Notes under the pieces: generated by a model
What the model was told of the DNA's origin: nothing
Databases searched by the model: none
What the model saw: the letters and a program-made list of their open reading frames with translations, nothing else
Position numbers and translations under genes: made by a program
In this document: piece by piece, positions 27,542-36,713 of the stretch
Numbering within the stretch: the first letter of the stretch is position 1
How the letters are laid out: each line of letters starts with the position of its first letter
Source: Acuticoccus sp965213555
GTDB taxonomy: Bacteria > Pseudomonadota > Alphaproteobacteria > Rhizobiales > Amorphaceae
DNA length: 64,000 nucleotides
NCBI RefSeq assembly: GCF_965213555.1
Contig: NZ_OZ243890.1
Coordinates: forward strand, 3,348,001 to 3,412,000
Direction of reading: 5' to 3'

Positions 27542-28900
27542 ATGAACGTTGAGCTACCAAAATTCGTCAGAATACTATTGACCTCGGCTGCGTTAGCTTT
27601 CGGAACAACGGCTGCGATGTCGGAAGGGCTTACCCTCGACCTCACGCAAACGATATCAACCGCCGTCGAAAGCGACACGGATCGTCTGGTCGCGATCTTC
27701 AAGGACATTCATCGCAATCCCGAACTGGGCTTCATGGAAACGCGCACCGCTGGGATCGTCGCGGACGAGCTCGAAGCGCTCGGCTTCGACGTCACGACCG
27801 GCATTGGTGTAACCGGCGTGATGGGCGTCATGCGAAACGGCGACGGCCCTACGGTAATGTACCGCGCGGACATGGATGCCAACGCGGTCGAGGAGGCGAC
27901 AGGCCTCGATTACGCCAGCACCGTGCGCGTCAAGCGCTCCGACGGGGTTGAGGTGCCCGTGGCGCACATGTGTGGGCATGACGCCCATGTGACATGGATG
28001 CTGGGCATGGCGCGGATCATGGCCGAGAACAAGGAGAGCTGGGGCGGAACGCTGGTCCTGATCGGCCAGCCTGCTGAAGAGCTCATCACCGGCGCGCGGG
28101 CGATGGTCGATGACGGGCTTTACACCGAACACGACGCCCCGGTGCCGGATCACTTCGTGGCGCTGCATACCGCGCCGGTTCCCACCGGAATCGTCGCAGC
28201 CCGTGCCGGCACGATCATGGCAGGCACCGATCAGATCGACGTGACGTTTCACGGCATCGGAGGGCACGGCTCCACGCCGCAGCTCGCCAAAGATCCGGTG
28301 GTGATGGCGGCCTTTGCTGTGACCCAATACCAACTCATCGTCTCAAGGGTGGTGCCGCCGCTGGAAACCGCCGTTTTAACCGTCGGCTCGATCCAGGCCG
28401 GAACGGACAACAACGTCATCCCGGACGAGGCGCTGGTGAAGATCAACCTGCGCTTCTTCACACCCCAGACGCGCGAGACGATGATCTCGGGCATCCGCAG
28501 CATCAACAATGGGATCGCCAGGACTTACGGCATGTCGGACGACAGGATGCCCGACATGGTGATGAAGGGTTATTCGCCGCCCTTGGTCAACGACGCCCCG
28601 TTGATCGAACGTCTTGAGGAGCCGCTTGCCGAGCTGCTTGGCGAGGAGAATGTCGTGAAGGAATTCCCACCTGCTACCGGGTCGGAAGACGCGCATATCC
28701 TGCCCAGCCCGCATGAGAATGCCGAGGTCGCCTACATGGCGGTCGGCATCGCGGATCCGGATGTCTTCGCCGAGGCGCGGGCGCGCGGGCAGGCCGTTCC
28801 GTTCGCGGCGCACAATCCGAACTTCATCGTCGATCTCGACGCGATCCCGCTGGGCACCGAGGTTGCGGCGGTATTGGTCTTGGAGCTGATGGCCAAATGA
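27542..28900 (+). CDS. Exported M20-family amidohydrolase (aminoacylase/hippurate-hydrolase-like)
   Basis: 452 aa with a Sec signal (cut near TTAAMS, residue 27). Metal ligands appear as HMCGHDAH (C144, H146, H149), GQPAEE (E179/E180) and VALHTAPVPTG (H209). The dimerisation domain starts DQIDVTFHGIGGHGSTP, and the last ligand is in ATGSEDAHIL. This is the M20D pattern of enzymes that hydrolyse N-acyl amino acids such as hippurate and indole-acetyl conjugates. Most relatives are cytoplasmic, so the clear signal peptide is notable. Ribosome site GAAAGGAA before the ATG. The next gene starts 52 bp on. Confidence 0.9.
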   Translation: MNVELPKFVRILLTSAALAFGTTAAMSEGLTLDLTQTISTAVESDTDRLVAIFKDIHRNPELGFMETRTAGIVADELEALGFDVTTGIGVTGVMGVMRNGDGPTVMYRADMDANAVEEATGLDYASTVRVKRSDGVEVPVAHMCGHDAHVTWMLGMARIMAENKESWGGTLVLIGQPAEELITGARAMVDDGLYTEHDAPVPDHFVALHTAPVPTGIVAARAGTIMAGTDQIDVTFHGIGGHGSTPQLAKDPVVMAAFAVTQYQLIVSRVVPPLETAVLTVGSIQAGTDNNVIPDEALVKINLRFFTPQTRETMISGIRSINNGIARTYGMSDDRMPDMVMKGYSPPLVNDAPLIERLEEPLAELLGEENVVKEFPPATGSEDAHILPSPHENAEVAYMAVGIADPDVFAEARARGQAVPFAAHNPNFIVDLDAIPLGTEVAAVLVLELMAK

Positions 28901-28952
28901 CTACGGGCACCGCGAGCATGGTCGCTCTGACCCCTCAACCAAGGAAACCAGC

Positions 28953-30314
28953 ATGATGGCCCTCCGCGCGCTTCGCGCCGCTACTCTGCCACTGGCGCTT
29001 GCCGCCCTGGTCTCAGGACCGCTATCGGCGCAGGAAGAAGGCGCAGCCAGCATCCTCTTCGAGAATGTGCGCATCTTCAACGGCACTGATGCGGAACTCT
29101 CACCGCCTTCCAACGTGCTTGTGCGCGGCAATGTCATCGACTCTATATCGACCGATCCCATCGTCACGGACGACGGCACGCGCACCACCGTGATCGCCGG
29201 GGATGGCCGCACGCTCATGCCGGGACTGATCGATGCGCATGTTCACATCGTCATGTCGACCATCCCGATCGCGGCCATGATGACGGCCGACCCCAACTAC
29301 GTCGCGATCATCAGCGGACAGGCCGCCGAGGGGATGCTGATGCGCGGTTTCACATCGGTCCGCGATCTGGCCGGACCGACCTTCGGTGTGAAGCGCGCGA
29401 TCGACGAGGGGATCATTCCGGGGCCCCGGGTCTGGCCGTCGGGCGCGATGATCTCGCAAACGTCGGGCCATGCGGATTACCGCACCGTCCATGACATTCC
29501 CCGGGGGACCAGCGATCCGCTGCATTTTACCGAAAGATTGGGGTTTGCGGCGATTGCCGATGGCCGCGCCGAGATGCTGCGCCGGGTGCGCGAGCAGCTC
29601 ATGCAGGGCGCGAGCCAGATCAAGCTGGCGGCAGGCGGCGGCGTGGCGTCGGATTATGATCCGCTCGACGTCAGCCAGTTCACCGAGGACGAGCTGCGCG
29701 CCGCCGTCGAGGCCGCCGAGGATTGGGGCACCTACGTCACCGTCCACGCCTATACGCCCGATGCGGTGCAAACGGCGATCCGCGCCGGCGTGAAGGTTAT
29801 CGACCACGGTCAGCTTCTCGACGAGGAGACTGTGCGGATGATGGCCGACCGGGGCATTTGGTGGAGCATGCAGCCCTTCCTCGACGACGAGGATTCCATC
29901 CCCTTTCCCGAAGGATCGGCCAACCGCTTCAAGCAGCTGGAAATGACCGCCGGCACCGATAACGCCTACGAATTGGCCAAAGAATACGGCGTCAAGCTGG
30001 CCTGGGGCACCGACACGCTGTTCGATCCGCAACTCGCCACCCGGCAGGCCGCGCAGCTGGCAAAGATGGTGCGCTGGTTCGAGCCGGCCGAGGTGTTGAA
30101 GATGGCGACGCATGACAACGCGCAGCTTTTGGCGCTGTCGGGCAACCGCAGCCCCTACGAGGGCGAGCTTGGCGTGGTGAAGGAAGGCGCGCTGGCCGAT
30201 CTGCTGCTGGTCGGGGGTGATCCGCTGGCCGACATCGACCTGATCGCGGATGAGTCCAACATTGCGGTCATCATGAAGGACGGGCAACTCTTTAAGAACG
30301 CGGACGCGGAGTAG
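28953..30314 (+). CDS. Exported metal-dependent amidohydrolase (imidazolonepropionase-like/prolidase-like group)
   Basis: 453 aa with a Sec signal (cut near PLSAQ, residue 27). Superfamily motifs in order: TLMPGLIDAHVHIVM (HxH at 96/98), MRGFTSVRDLAG, IKLAAGGGVASDYDP (bridging Lys region), YVTVHAYTPDA (His), VKVIDHGQLLDEE (His) and LAWGTDTLFDP (Asp), then GVVKEGALADLLLVGGDPL. Relatives include secreted X-prolyl dipeptidases and organophosphate or amide hydrolases with a dinuclear metal site. Ribosome site AAGGAAA. It ends with TAG, showing that TAG does work as a stop here. A hairpin follows at 30333. Confidence 0.9.
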   Translation: MMALRALRAATLPLALAALVSGPLSAQEEGAASILFENVRIFNGTDAELSPPSNVLVRGNVIDSISTDPIVTDDGTRTTVIAGDGRTLMPGLIDAHVHIVMSTIPIAAMMTADPNYVAIISGQAAEGMLMRGFTSVRDLAGPTFGVKRAIDEGIIPGPRVWPSGAMISQTSGHADYRTVHDIPRGTSDPLHFTERLGFAAIADGRAEMLRRVREQLMQGASQIKLAAGGGVASDYDPLDVSQFTEDELRAAVEAAEDWGTYVTVHAYTPDAVQTAIRAGVKVIDHGQLLDEETVRMMADRGIWWSMQPFLDDEDSIPFPEGSANRFKQLEMTAGTDNAYELAKEYGVKLAWGTDTLFDPQLATRQAAQLAKMVRWFEPAEVLKMATHDNAQLLALSGNRSPYEGELGVVKEGALADLLLVGGDPLADIDLIADESNIAVIMKDGQLFKNADAE

Positions 30315-30332
30315 TCAGCCCCAAGTATTATG

Positions 30333-30362
30333 GCGGGATGCAGCAGAGATGATGCATCCCGC
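30333..30362 (+). terminator. Hairpin terminator after the amidohydrolase gene
   Basis: GCGGGATGCA (30333-30342), 10-nt loop, TGCATCCCGC (30353-30362): a perfect 10-bp stem 19 bp after the stop of the last gene in the 23.5-30.3 kb series. Only TTC follows rather than a long U-run, so termination efficiency is uncertain. Confidence 0.6.
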
Positions 30363-30493
30363 TTCGGTCAACGTAGATATACTTCCGCTAACCGCTCCCA
30401 TTAAGTTGATGTAGGAGTAGGCGGCATTAAGCGATTGTGTCAATCGGCTGGGATTGGCCTGGGGCCATTGGCTTGGCTCTATAGATTCTATGT

Positions 30494-30910
30494 ATGCCAC
30501 AACGAACGCCCGCTTCCGATCTGCCGTTTAACCCAGCTGTTCTGCGCTGGGCGCGTGAGCGCGTCCGCATCGCGGTCGAGGATGCGGCAAGGCGCGTAAC
30601 ACCTCCCCTAACCAGGCGTGGGAGCGGGGCGACGCCAAGCCTACGTCACATAGGCGCGACTCGCTGGCCTCTACGATCGCCCGTTCCTGGAGTTTCTATC
30701 GAAGGAAATCCCGGCGCTGGAGGAGCCAACCATAGCGCCGGCCGTTTCCATCGCACGCCCCCTGGGGATGCTGAGGAGTTGCGCTCCGCGGCATTCGTGA
30801 ATGGGCTAAAAGACAGCGGCGGAATGCGGACCTCTATGCTGAAATTGAGATCCGCGACGCCAGTAGACGACCCAGAGGTGGTTGCCCAGAAGGTCCGTGA
30901 TACCTGCGTT
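30494..30910 (+). pseudogene. XRE + ImmA/IrrE-type metallopeptidase gene, 5' fragment with frameshifts
   Basis: The ATG at 30494 gives SDLPFNPAVLRWARERVRIAVEDAARRV, the usual start of proteins with an XRE helix-turn-helix followed by an ImmA/IrrE zinc peptidase. Frame changes follow: ARLAGLYDRPFLEFLSKEIPALEEP in the next frame, then FHRTPPGDAEELR, then IREWAKRQRRNADLYAEI. The peptidase HExxH is not reached, because IS3 remnant DNA begins around 31000. Such genes regulate mobile elements or toxin-antitoxin pairs. Clearly inactive. Confidence 0.6.
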
Positions 30911-30999
30911 CCCGATTGAAGCGCAGTTCGCCCTAACTTCGCGCGAGCGTTCAGGTTTCCGTCGATGATGCGAAGGCTGATCGAGAGTGCGGGAGCGCG

Positions 31000-32105
31000 C
31001 TGATGGCCTGCCCCCATTTCCGGGAGTATTCTTAACGCATGGTCGGTTTGAGCGCATGACGGGCGCGGCCTGGGGCGGCGAAGCCGGCCAGAGCACGGTC
31101 TCAGGCGCGTCGGTAGCCGAGTGCGGTCAGACCGTGTTGTACTGCCGTCATCCCTCGACGACGATGCGCGCCTCGGAGCGAGTAGAAGATCTCGCCGTTC
31201 GTCGCGGAGCTTGGAGTTGAAGCTCTCGCAGTAGCCGTTCTCCCACGGGCTGCCGGGTCGATGAACGCGGTTCTGGCTCCCACCGCCGCGATCCATTCCG
31301 TACGATGGCAATGAACTCGGGACCGTCGGATCGGACATGGCCCGGCACGCCGAGATGAAGAGGTCAGGACATCGCGTCCGTCGCTTCAGCCGTCGGTCGA
31401 TGCGGATCGTCAGGCACTCGCGAACTCATCGATGACGTTGAGCATGCGGAACTTCCTGCCGTCGTGGGTGCGATCCTCGACGAAGTCGTAGGACCAGACG
31501 TGGTTGGGGCCCGGGCCAGCCGACGCGAGCCGTCGGTCAGAGCCGGCCCTTCTTCGGCTGCTTTCACTCTAAGCCCCTGCAGATCCGCGCACATGAGCCC
31601 GTGATCGATAGCCGTAGCGGCCGTACTGCTCGACCCAGCCGGCACGCCCCCTCGGCGCCTTTCGCTGCGTCGATCGGTGCTGCCCCAGCACGCGGACGCC
31701 ACCCGCTCGGACACGTCGAACTTCGCACCTGGTCGATGCAGGGCGCGGCGAGCGGAGCTCAGAAGTTTCCCGAGGCGGCCTCGCGCAGGATCAGCTTCTC
31801 CAGCGTCCGGAAACGGCCTTCCGCAGAGCTCCTTCAGCCGCTTCACCTGGTCGGTCTTCACCGGTCGGAGTTCTGTCGGATCGCCTCCGGCACGAGCCCG
31901 AGCGATGCCGCGAGATCGCTCGCGACCACTTTTCAGGGGGCAGGCCAGCTGGGCTGCGCGACGAGAGATCTCATTGCGGCTCCGAGCCGTGCGTGCTCCG
32001 GTGGATCGAACCGTCGAGCGGATCGTGACACGCAGGCCGGGTCGCAGAAGATGATCCGATTCGGAAACTGCGCCCAAACGCGGCGGTCTGTGTCTCCTCA
32101 TCAAA
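31000..32105 (-). pseudogene. IS3-family (IS407-type) element remnant
   Basis: Minus-strand pieces in several frames: OrfA-like PVKTDQVKRLKEL near 31870, OrfB start VSERVASACWGS, then FIDPAARG, GSPWENGYCESFNSKLRDE, GEIFYSLR and finally the GYR end of OrfB near 31080. Nearly every segment is separated by an indel, so the element is old. It overlaps the end of the ImmA-like remnant on one side and abuts an IS110 element on the other. Exact ends were not found. Confidence 0.65.
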
Positions 32106-33007
32106 TTCATAGCCGCCCGAGATGTATCGCCCCGATGCGCGTAGATGCGTCACGCACGAGCGGGCGCCGTGGACGAGCAGCCGGCGGACGTACCGGTTTC
32201 CGCGATCCCGAGCAGAACCGTTCGGCCACCGGTCGAGTTCTGTCACGGCACGCCCGAGCTGCCGCGATCGGAACTGTGCGCCGCGACTGCCGCGAGGAGC
32301 GCAGTCGCGCCGAGCGGACCGATGCCCGGGATCGTCATCAGCCGTCGGGCTCGATCGTCGCGGGCAGCCAGTGCCTCGATCTCACGTGTCGCTGCTGCAA
32401 TCCGGCGGTCGAGCCGCTCGATGTCTTCGTAGAGCTCGGTGAGCATGCGCCGCATCGTCGGCGTCAGATCGTTCTCTTCATCGCCAAGCACGCGTGGGAG
32501 GTCTCGCCGGAAGACGCCGGCGCCCTGATGGATCGCGACACCGTATTCGAGGCAGAAGCCGCGCACCTGGTTGATGAGGCGCGTCCGGCTGGAGATCAGC
32601 TGGTCGCGGATCCGGTGGAGCGCTTGGAGATCAACCTCCTGCGTTGTCCTCACCCGCGTGAAGCGCTTCGTCGGTCGCGTTGCGGCTTCAGCGATCGCTT
32701 CGGCGTCGATCGTGTCGTTCTTCTGCGACTTGACGTAAGGCTTCACGAACTGCGCCGGGATGATGCGCACCCGATGTCCCATCGCCTCCAGCTCGCGCGC
32801 CAACCACTGCGATCCCGAACACGCCTCCATGCCGACGATCGCCTTCGATGCCTGCTCGAAGAACGCCAGCAGCGTGTCGCGGCGGAACTTCACCCGTTGG
32901 ATGACCGCGCCGTCGGCATCGAGCCCGACAACGTGGAAGACGTTCTTGCCGAGATCGACGCCATAGACCGCGGCGCCACGTGGTGCATTCCTGTTCATAG
33001 CTCTCAC
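32105..33007 (-). pseudogene. IS110-family transposase, frameshifted near its C-terminus
   Basis: Start ATG at 33007 (or 32998). The DEDD RuvC-like N-terminal domain is intact: AVYGVDLGKNVFHVVGLD, AIVGMEACSGSQWLAREL, RIIPAQFVKPYVKSQKNDTIDAEAIAEA. The transposase_20 domain holds LMTIPGIGPLGATALLAAV. Near 32285 the frame breaks, and the tail GNRYVRRLLVHGARSCVTHL is found in another frame (32160-32230). About 50 residues that normally link the two are missing. Lacks visible inverted repeats, as expected for the family. Probably inactive. Confidence 0.8.
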
Positions 33008-33064
33008 CTCCTCTTCAACATCGCCTCGCGATGAGGCTGGAGGGCGGGGCAGGCCATCCCATTA

Positions 33065-33920
33065 GTGGTGAGCCTGCGGGAGCGCCGCGCGGCAGTGGCC
33101 TATGCGGTGAGCCGAGGCGTGTCGCAGCGACGCGCCTGCACGCTGATCGGGGTTGCGCAGTCGGCGCTGAGCTATCGTTCGCGCCAGGCCGAGCAGGCCG
33201 AGAAGGACACGCCAGTGCTCAAGCGCATCGCGGAGCTCTCGGCCCATTATCCGCGCTACGGGTACCGCCGGATCGCGGTCTTCCTCGGCCGCGATGGCCA
33301 CGCCATGAGCTTCGAACGTGCGTATCGCCTGTGGCGGCGGGCAGGGCTGCAGGTGCCGCGCAAGCGGCCGCGGAAGCGCATCGCCGCTGGCCAACCGCGT
33401 CCGACGGCGCCGACCGGGGCGAACCAGGGGTGGAGCTACGACTTCGTGTTCGATTGGTGCGCCAACGGCCAAAAGCTGAAGTGCCTGACGGTCACCGACG
33501 AGTGGACGAAGGAGGGCTTGGCGATCGAAGTCGCCGGCCGCATCCGCTCCTCGCGCGTCAACGAGGTGCTGTCGCGGCTCGTGTGCGAGCGCGGCGCGCC
33601 GCTCACCCTGCGCTCCGACAACGGGCCGGAGTTCGTGTCCCGCGCGCTGCTCGTGTGGATCGTCAACCAAGGGATCGAGACGGCGTTGATCGACCCAGGC
33701 AAACCTTGGCAGAATGGCGTGGGAGAGAGCTTCAACGGCAAGTTCCGCGATGAGTGCCTTAGCCTGTAATGGTTCCGCTCGCGCGCCGAGGCCAAGGTGA
33801 TGATCGAAGCCTGGCGCGGGCACTACAAATAGGTGCGGGCTCACTCGAGCCTCGGCTACCAGACGCCGGCGGCATTCGCTGCGAAGTGCAGAACCGACCA
33901 CCCAGCGGCCACGACGGGGC
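33065..33920 (+). pseudogene. IS3-family OrfB (IS407-type) with two nonsense codons
   Basis: Opens with VSQRRACTLIGVAQSALSYRSR and YPRYGYRRIAVFLGRDG, then the DDE core: NQGWSYDFVFDW, LTVTDEWTKEGLAIEVAGRI, TLRSDNGPEFVSRAL and GKPWQNGVGESFNGKFRDECLS. It stops at TAA (33767-33769), where relatives have Glu in LEWFRSRAEA, continues in frame as WFRSRAEAKVMIEAWRGHYK, meets TAG (33830-33832; Glu in relatives), and ends VRAHSSLGYQTPAAFAAKC. OrfA is absent. It lies directly upstream of the recombinase copy B fragment, probably having inserted into or replaced its 5' part. Confidence 0.78.
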
Positions 33921-33984
33921 GGACCGCTGCGGTATGTGGGGCCTTGCGGCCCGCCCCGTCGTCCGACCGCCTCGCAGGGGGCAA

Positions 33985-34977
33985 ACTGAAGCAGGTCTAC
34001 GTCGGCAAGGTTCGCCACAGGGGCGCGATCCATGATGGGGCGCACGAGGCGATCGTGGACCGCGCGCTGTTCGATGCGGTGCAGGCGAAGCTCGCGGCCG
34101 GTGCGCCGCGGCGTCGGACAGGGCCGAGCGGCTCGCCGCACCTCATCGCGGGGCGCGTGTTCGACGAGACGGGCGACCGGTTGACGCCAACGCACGCCAA
34201 CAAGCGCGGACGGCGTTACCAGTACTACGTCTCGCGGCGCCTGACCCAACGGCGTGCGACGGGGGCAGGGGGATGGCGGCTTGCAGCCGGCGTCCTCGAC
34301 GGTGCCGTGCTCGACGTCGTGACGGGCCTGCTTCGAGCCCGGACGCAGCTCGTGGATCGGCTCGGCGTCTCCCCGGACGTCCGACCATCGAAGTGATGGC
34401 GGCCAACGCCGATCGGCTCGAGGCGCAGGTGCGCGGCACCGACCGGATGGAAGTATCGGTGCTGCGCCAGGTCGTGACCAGCGTCGTCGTTGCCCCCGAA
34501 CAGCTCACCGTGGAGTTGGAGCGCTCCGCCCTCGTTCAGCTGCTTCTCGGCGAGGATGCTCGTGATCGTGAGCCTGCTCGCTCCCAGTCGGATGCAGCTG
34601 ACCAGTTCGCGATCAGCGTCCCCTGGCAGGTGAAACGGCGCGGGGTCGAGAAGCGCATCGTCCTGGACGGCGGGGAGGGTGCCGGCCTTCCTGATCCGCA
34701 TCTCGTCGCGCTCATCGGCAAGGCTCACCGTGTGCTCGCGCTCCTGACGAGCGGAGGCGAGGCTTCCATCGCTGCGGCAGCGCCCCTCGTCGGCATCGAC
34801 CGGATCGAGGCGAGCCGCATCCTTCCGCTCGCCTTCCTCGCGCCGGACATCACGCGCGCGATCGTTGCTGGTCGCGCGCCGCCCGAACTGACGGCGACCG
34901 CGCTCGGCCGCATCCGCCACCTGCCGACGGACTGGTCCGCCCAACGCCGCCTGCTCGGCTTCGCCGATCCGCGCTGA
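33985..34977 (+). pseudogene. Serine recombinase, copy B, 3' part only
   Basis: Lacks the catalytic resolvase domain. Starts at VYVGKVRHRGAIHDGAHEAIVDRALFDAVQ and continues with the zinc-ribbon region HLIAGRVFDETGDRLTPTHANKRGRRYQYY and LTQRRATGAGGWRLAAGVLDG. A frameshift near 34380 leads to EVMAANADRLEAQVRG, then VSVLRQVVTSVVVAPEQL and a C-terminal domain with IVLDGGEG and PELTATALGRIRHLPTDW. It ends at 34977, 211 bp from the tRNA-Ile gene. Homologous to copy A over the zinc-ribbon part but longer at the 3' end. Confidence 0.78.
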
Positions 34978-35165
34978 GCGGCGCTCTTTCCACGAATGCA
35001 CCGTCACGCACCTCGATGCGGCTCCCCCAACGTTTGGACGCCGCAGAGGCCGCACAGAGACGCGGCGCGAATTTGCGCCGGAGAGCGAGTCTCGGCTCCA
35101 AACCTCGACGGCGGTCCCCGCAGAAAGCCGGCAAGAGGCCGGCGTTCTCGCAGAGGAGCGGAAAC

Positions 35166-35188
35166 ACGCACCGCACGGGCCGGTGCGT
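35166..35188 (-). terminator. Hairpin directly at the 3' end of tRNA-Ile
   Basis: ACGCACCG / CGGTGCGT, an 8-bp perfect stem with a 7-nt loop (35174-35180), beginning at the encoded CCA of the tRNA; the transcript then reads GTTTCC. A likely intrinsic terminator for the tRNA gene. Confidence 0.6.
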
Positions 35189-35264
35189 GGTGGGCCCGGA
35201 GGGACTCGAACCCCCAACCAAACCGTTATGAGCGGCCGGCTCTAACCGATTGAGCTACAGGCCC
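35188..35264 (-). tRNA. tRNA-Ile(CAU), with encoded CCA
   Basis: 77 nt. Acceptor GGGCCTG pairs with CGGGCCC (one G-U), discriminator A, CCA encoded. D arm GCTC...GAGC, anticodon stem GGCCG/CGGTT with loop CTCATAA (anticodon CAU), T arm with GGTTCGAGTCC. The acceptor start GGGCCTGTAGCTCA and the loop context match bacterial tRNA-Ile2, whose C34 is changed to lysidine to read AUA, rather than elongator tRNA-Met. That distinction is by resemblance. It adjoins the recombinase copy B remnant. Confidence 0.85.
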
Positions 35265-35325
35265 CGCACGCACCATGGCAGCCGCACGACGATCCTGACA
35301 AGCGATGGCGGCGCTGACGCTGCGC

Positions 35326-36561
35326 TCACGCGGGAGAAATCATCACCAGCCCTTGGCTGATCCCGTCGTCGTGCTCCGGTTCGAGAACCTCGGCGTCGGG
35401 CACGTGGACTGCCAGCGGGCGCGCCAGGCCACGGACGTCGTGGGCGCCGGCGTCCGCCATCGGGCGCCCGTGCCGCCGCCCGATGTCGGCGACCTCCTGC
35501 GACACCAGGTAGTCGCGCCCGAGGCGGCTGCACAGGGAGGCGATGCGCGCCGCCACGTTCACGTCGCGGCCGATGACGGTGAAGTCCAGCCGGTCACCGG
35601 AGCCGACGTTGCCGTAGACCGCCTCGCCGAGGTGGATCGCGATGCCGAAGCGGATGGGATGGGCCACGCCGTCCAGGATGTAGGGCTCGGCTTGGGTGGC
35701 CAGGGCGCGACGAGCCGCGTCAAGAGCGCCGAGAACGGCAGCGTCGTCCCCGACACGGGCTGCGGGGAAGATCGCGAGCACGGCGTCGCCGATGAATTTC
35801 AGCACCTCGCCGCCGTGCGCCTCGATCGCCGGCACGACCACGTCGTAGTACCGGTTGATGACCTCCGCCGTCCCGCTCGCCGGCAGGCGGGTCGATAGGT
35901 GCGTGAAGCCGCGCAGGTCCGCGACCAGGATCGCTGCGCGAAATTGTGTGGTCTGACCGCGGTGAACCGTGCCGGCGACGATCTCGCGTGCGGGCGAGCG
36001 GCCGACGTAGGCCGACAGGACGTCGGTCATGATGGTGCGCAGCGTCTTGACCTCCACCACCGCGCTCAGCGCCGGCAGCATGGCCTTCAGGATCGCGCGG
36101 TGCTCTGCGTCAAAGCCGGCGGGCTCGCGCGTGGCGACGGTGAGGTTGAGCGCGCGGCCGGACGAGTCCGGCATGACGATGACGATGTAGTGCGCGAGGC
36201 CCTGAGCCTTCAGCTCAGGCACGATCCCGAACGCCTCGTCCGGCGTCGTGGCGAGGTCGAGCTCGAGCCAGCGTCCCAGCTCCGCCGCCACCTTGAACGG
36301 GCTGCGCTCGTAGAGCCCGTTGGTGCGCTCGGCATAGTCGTAGCGGGTGAACTCGAGCTCGGTGCCCGGTCGCCAGATCATCCCCGCCGCGAGGAGCGAG
36401 GGGTTGAGCAGTCCGAAGGACACGCCGAGGCGGTGCAGCGGCAGCCCGTGCGCCGTCAGGCGATGGCCGAGGCCCTCGACGACGGCGGCGAGTTCGAGCT
36501 GTCGCGCCTCGCCGAGGAGCCACGCGTCGAGGTCGAGCCTCGAGCGGTCGACGCTGTCCAT
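35326..36561 (-). CDS. Class III adenylate/guanylate cyclase domain protein
   Basis: 411 aa from the ATG at 36561 (MDSVDRSRLDLDAWLLGEA). The N-terminal 200 residues form a regulatory domain seen in rhizobial and related cyclases (GLPLHRLGVSFGLLNPSLLA, WRPGTELEFTRYDYAER). The cyclase domain begins AAILVADLRGFTHLSTRLP (metal Asp), then HGGEVLKFIGDAVLAIFP (second metal Asp), FGIAIHLGEAVYGNVGSGDRLDFTVIGRDVNVAARIASLC (transition-state Asn/Arg). The substrate-specifying residues fit adenylate cyclase but cannot be fixed without a structural alignment. Soluble: no membrane segments. A dead fragment of a second cyclase lies upstream. Confidence 0.88.
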   Translation of the reverse strand: MDSVDRSRLDLDAWLLGEARQLELAAVVEGLGHRLTAHGLPLHRLGVSFGLLNPSLLAAGMIWRPGTELEFTRYDYAERTNGLYERSPFKVAAELGRWLELDLATTPDEAFGIVPELKAQGLAHYIVIVMPDSSGRALNLTVATREPAGFDAEHRAILKAMLPALSAVVEVKTLRTIMTDVLSAYVGRSPAREIVAGTVHRGQTTQFRAAILVADLRGFTHLSTRLPASGTAEVINRYYDVVVPAIEAHGGEVLKFIGDAVLAIFPAARVGDDAAVLGALDAARRALATQAEPYILDGVAHPIRFGIAIHLGEAVYGNVGSGDRLDFTVIGRDVNVAARIASLCSRLGRDYLVSQEVADIGRRHGRPMADAGAHDVRGLARPLAVHVPDAEVLEPEHDDGISQGLVMISPA

Positions 36562-36713
36562 GGTGCGCTTCCTCCCCGATCGGCAGATGGCAGCCGAGCC
36601 TTTCGATGCAAGATCGTCGCACGTCCGGTCTTGGTCCTCGCCGAGTGCTGCTCGCGCCGGCGTGGTGCCGATCCAATGGTCAGCCGGGGACGCCACACGG
36701 CCGGCGCGTCGCT

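Noticed and set aside
35188..35264. Elongator tRNA-Met
   Set aside because: The anticodon is CAU, but the acceptor stem and loop context fit tRNA-Ile2 better; a lysidine-synthetase substrate rather than Met.
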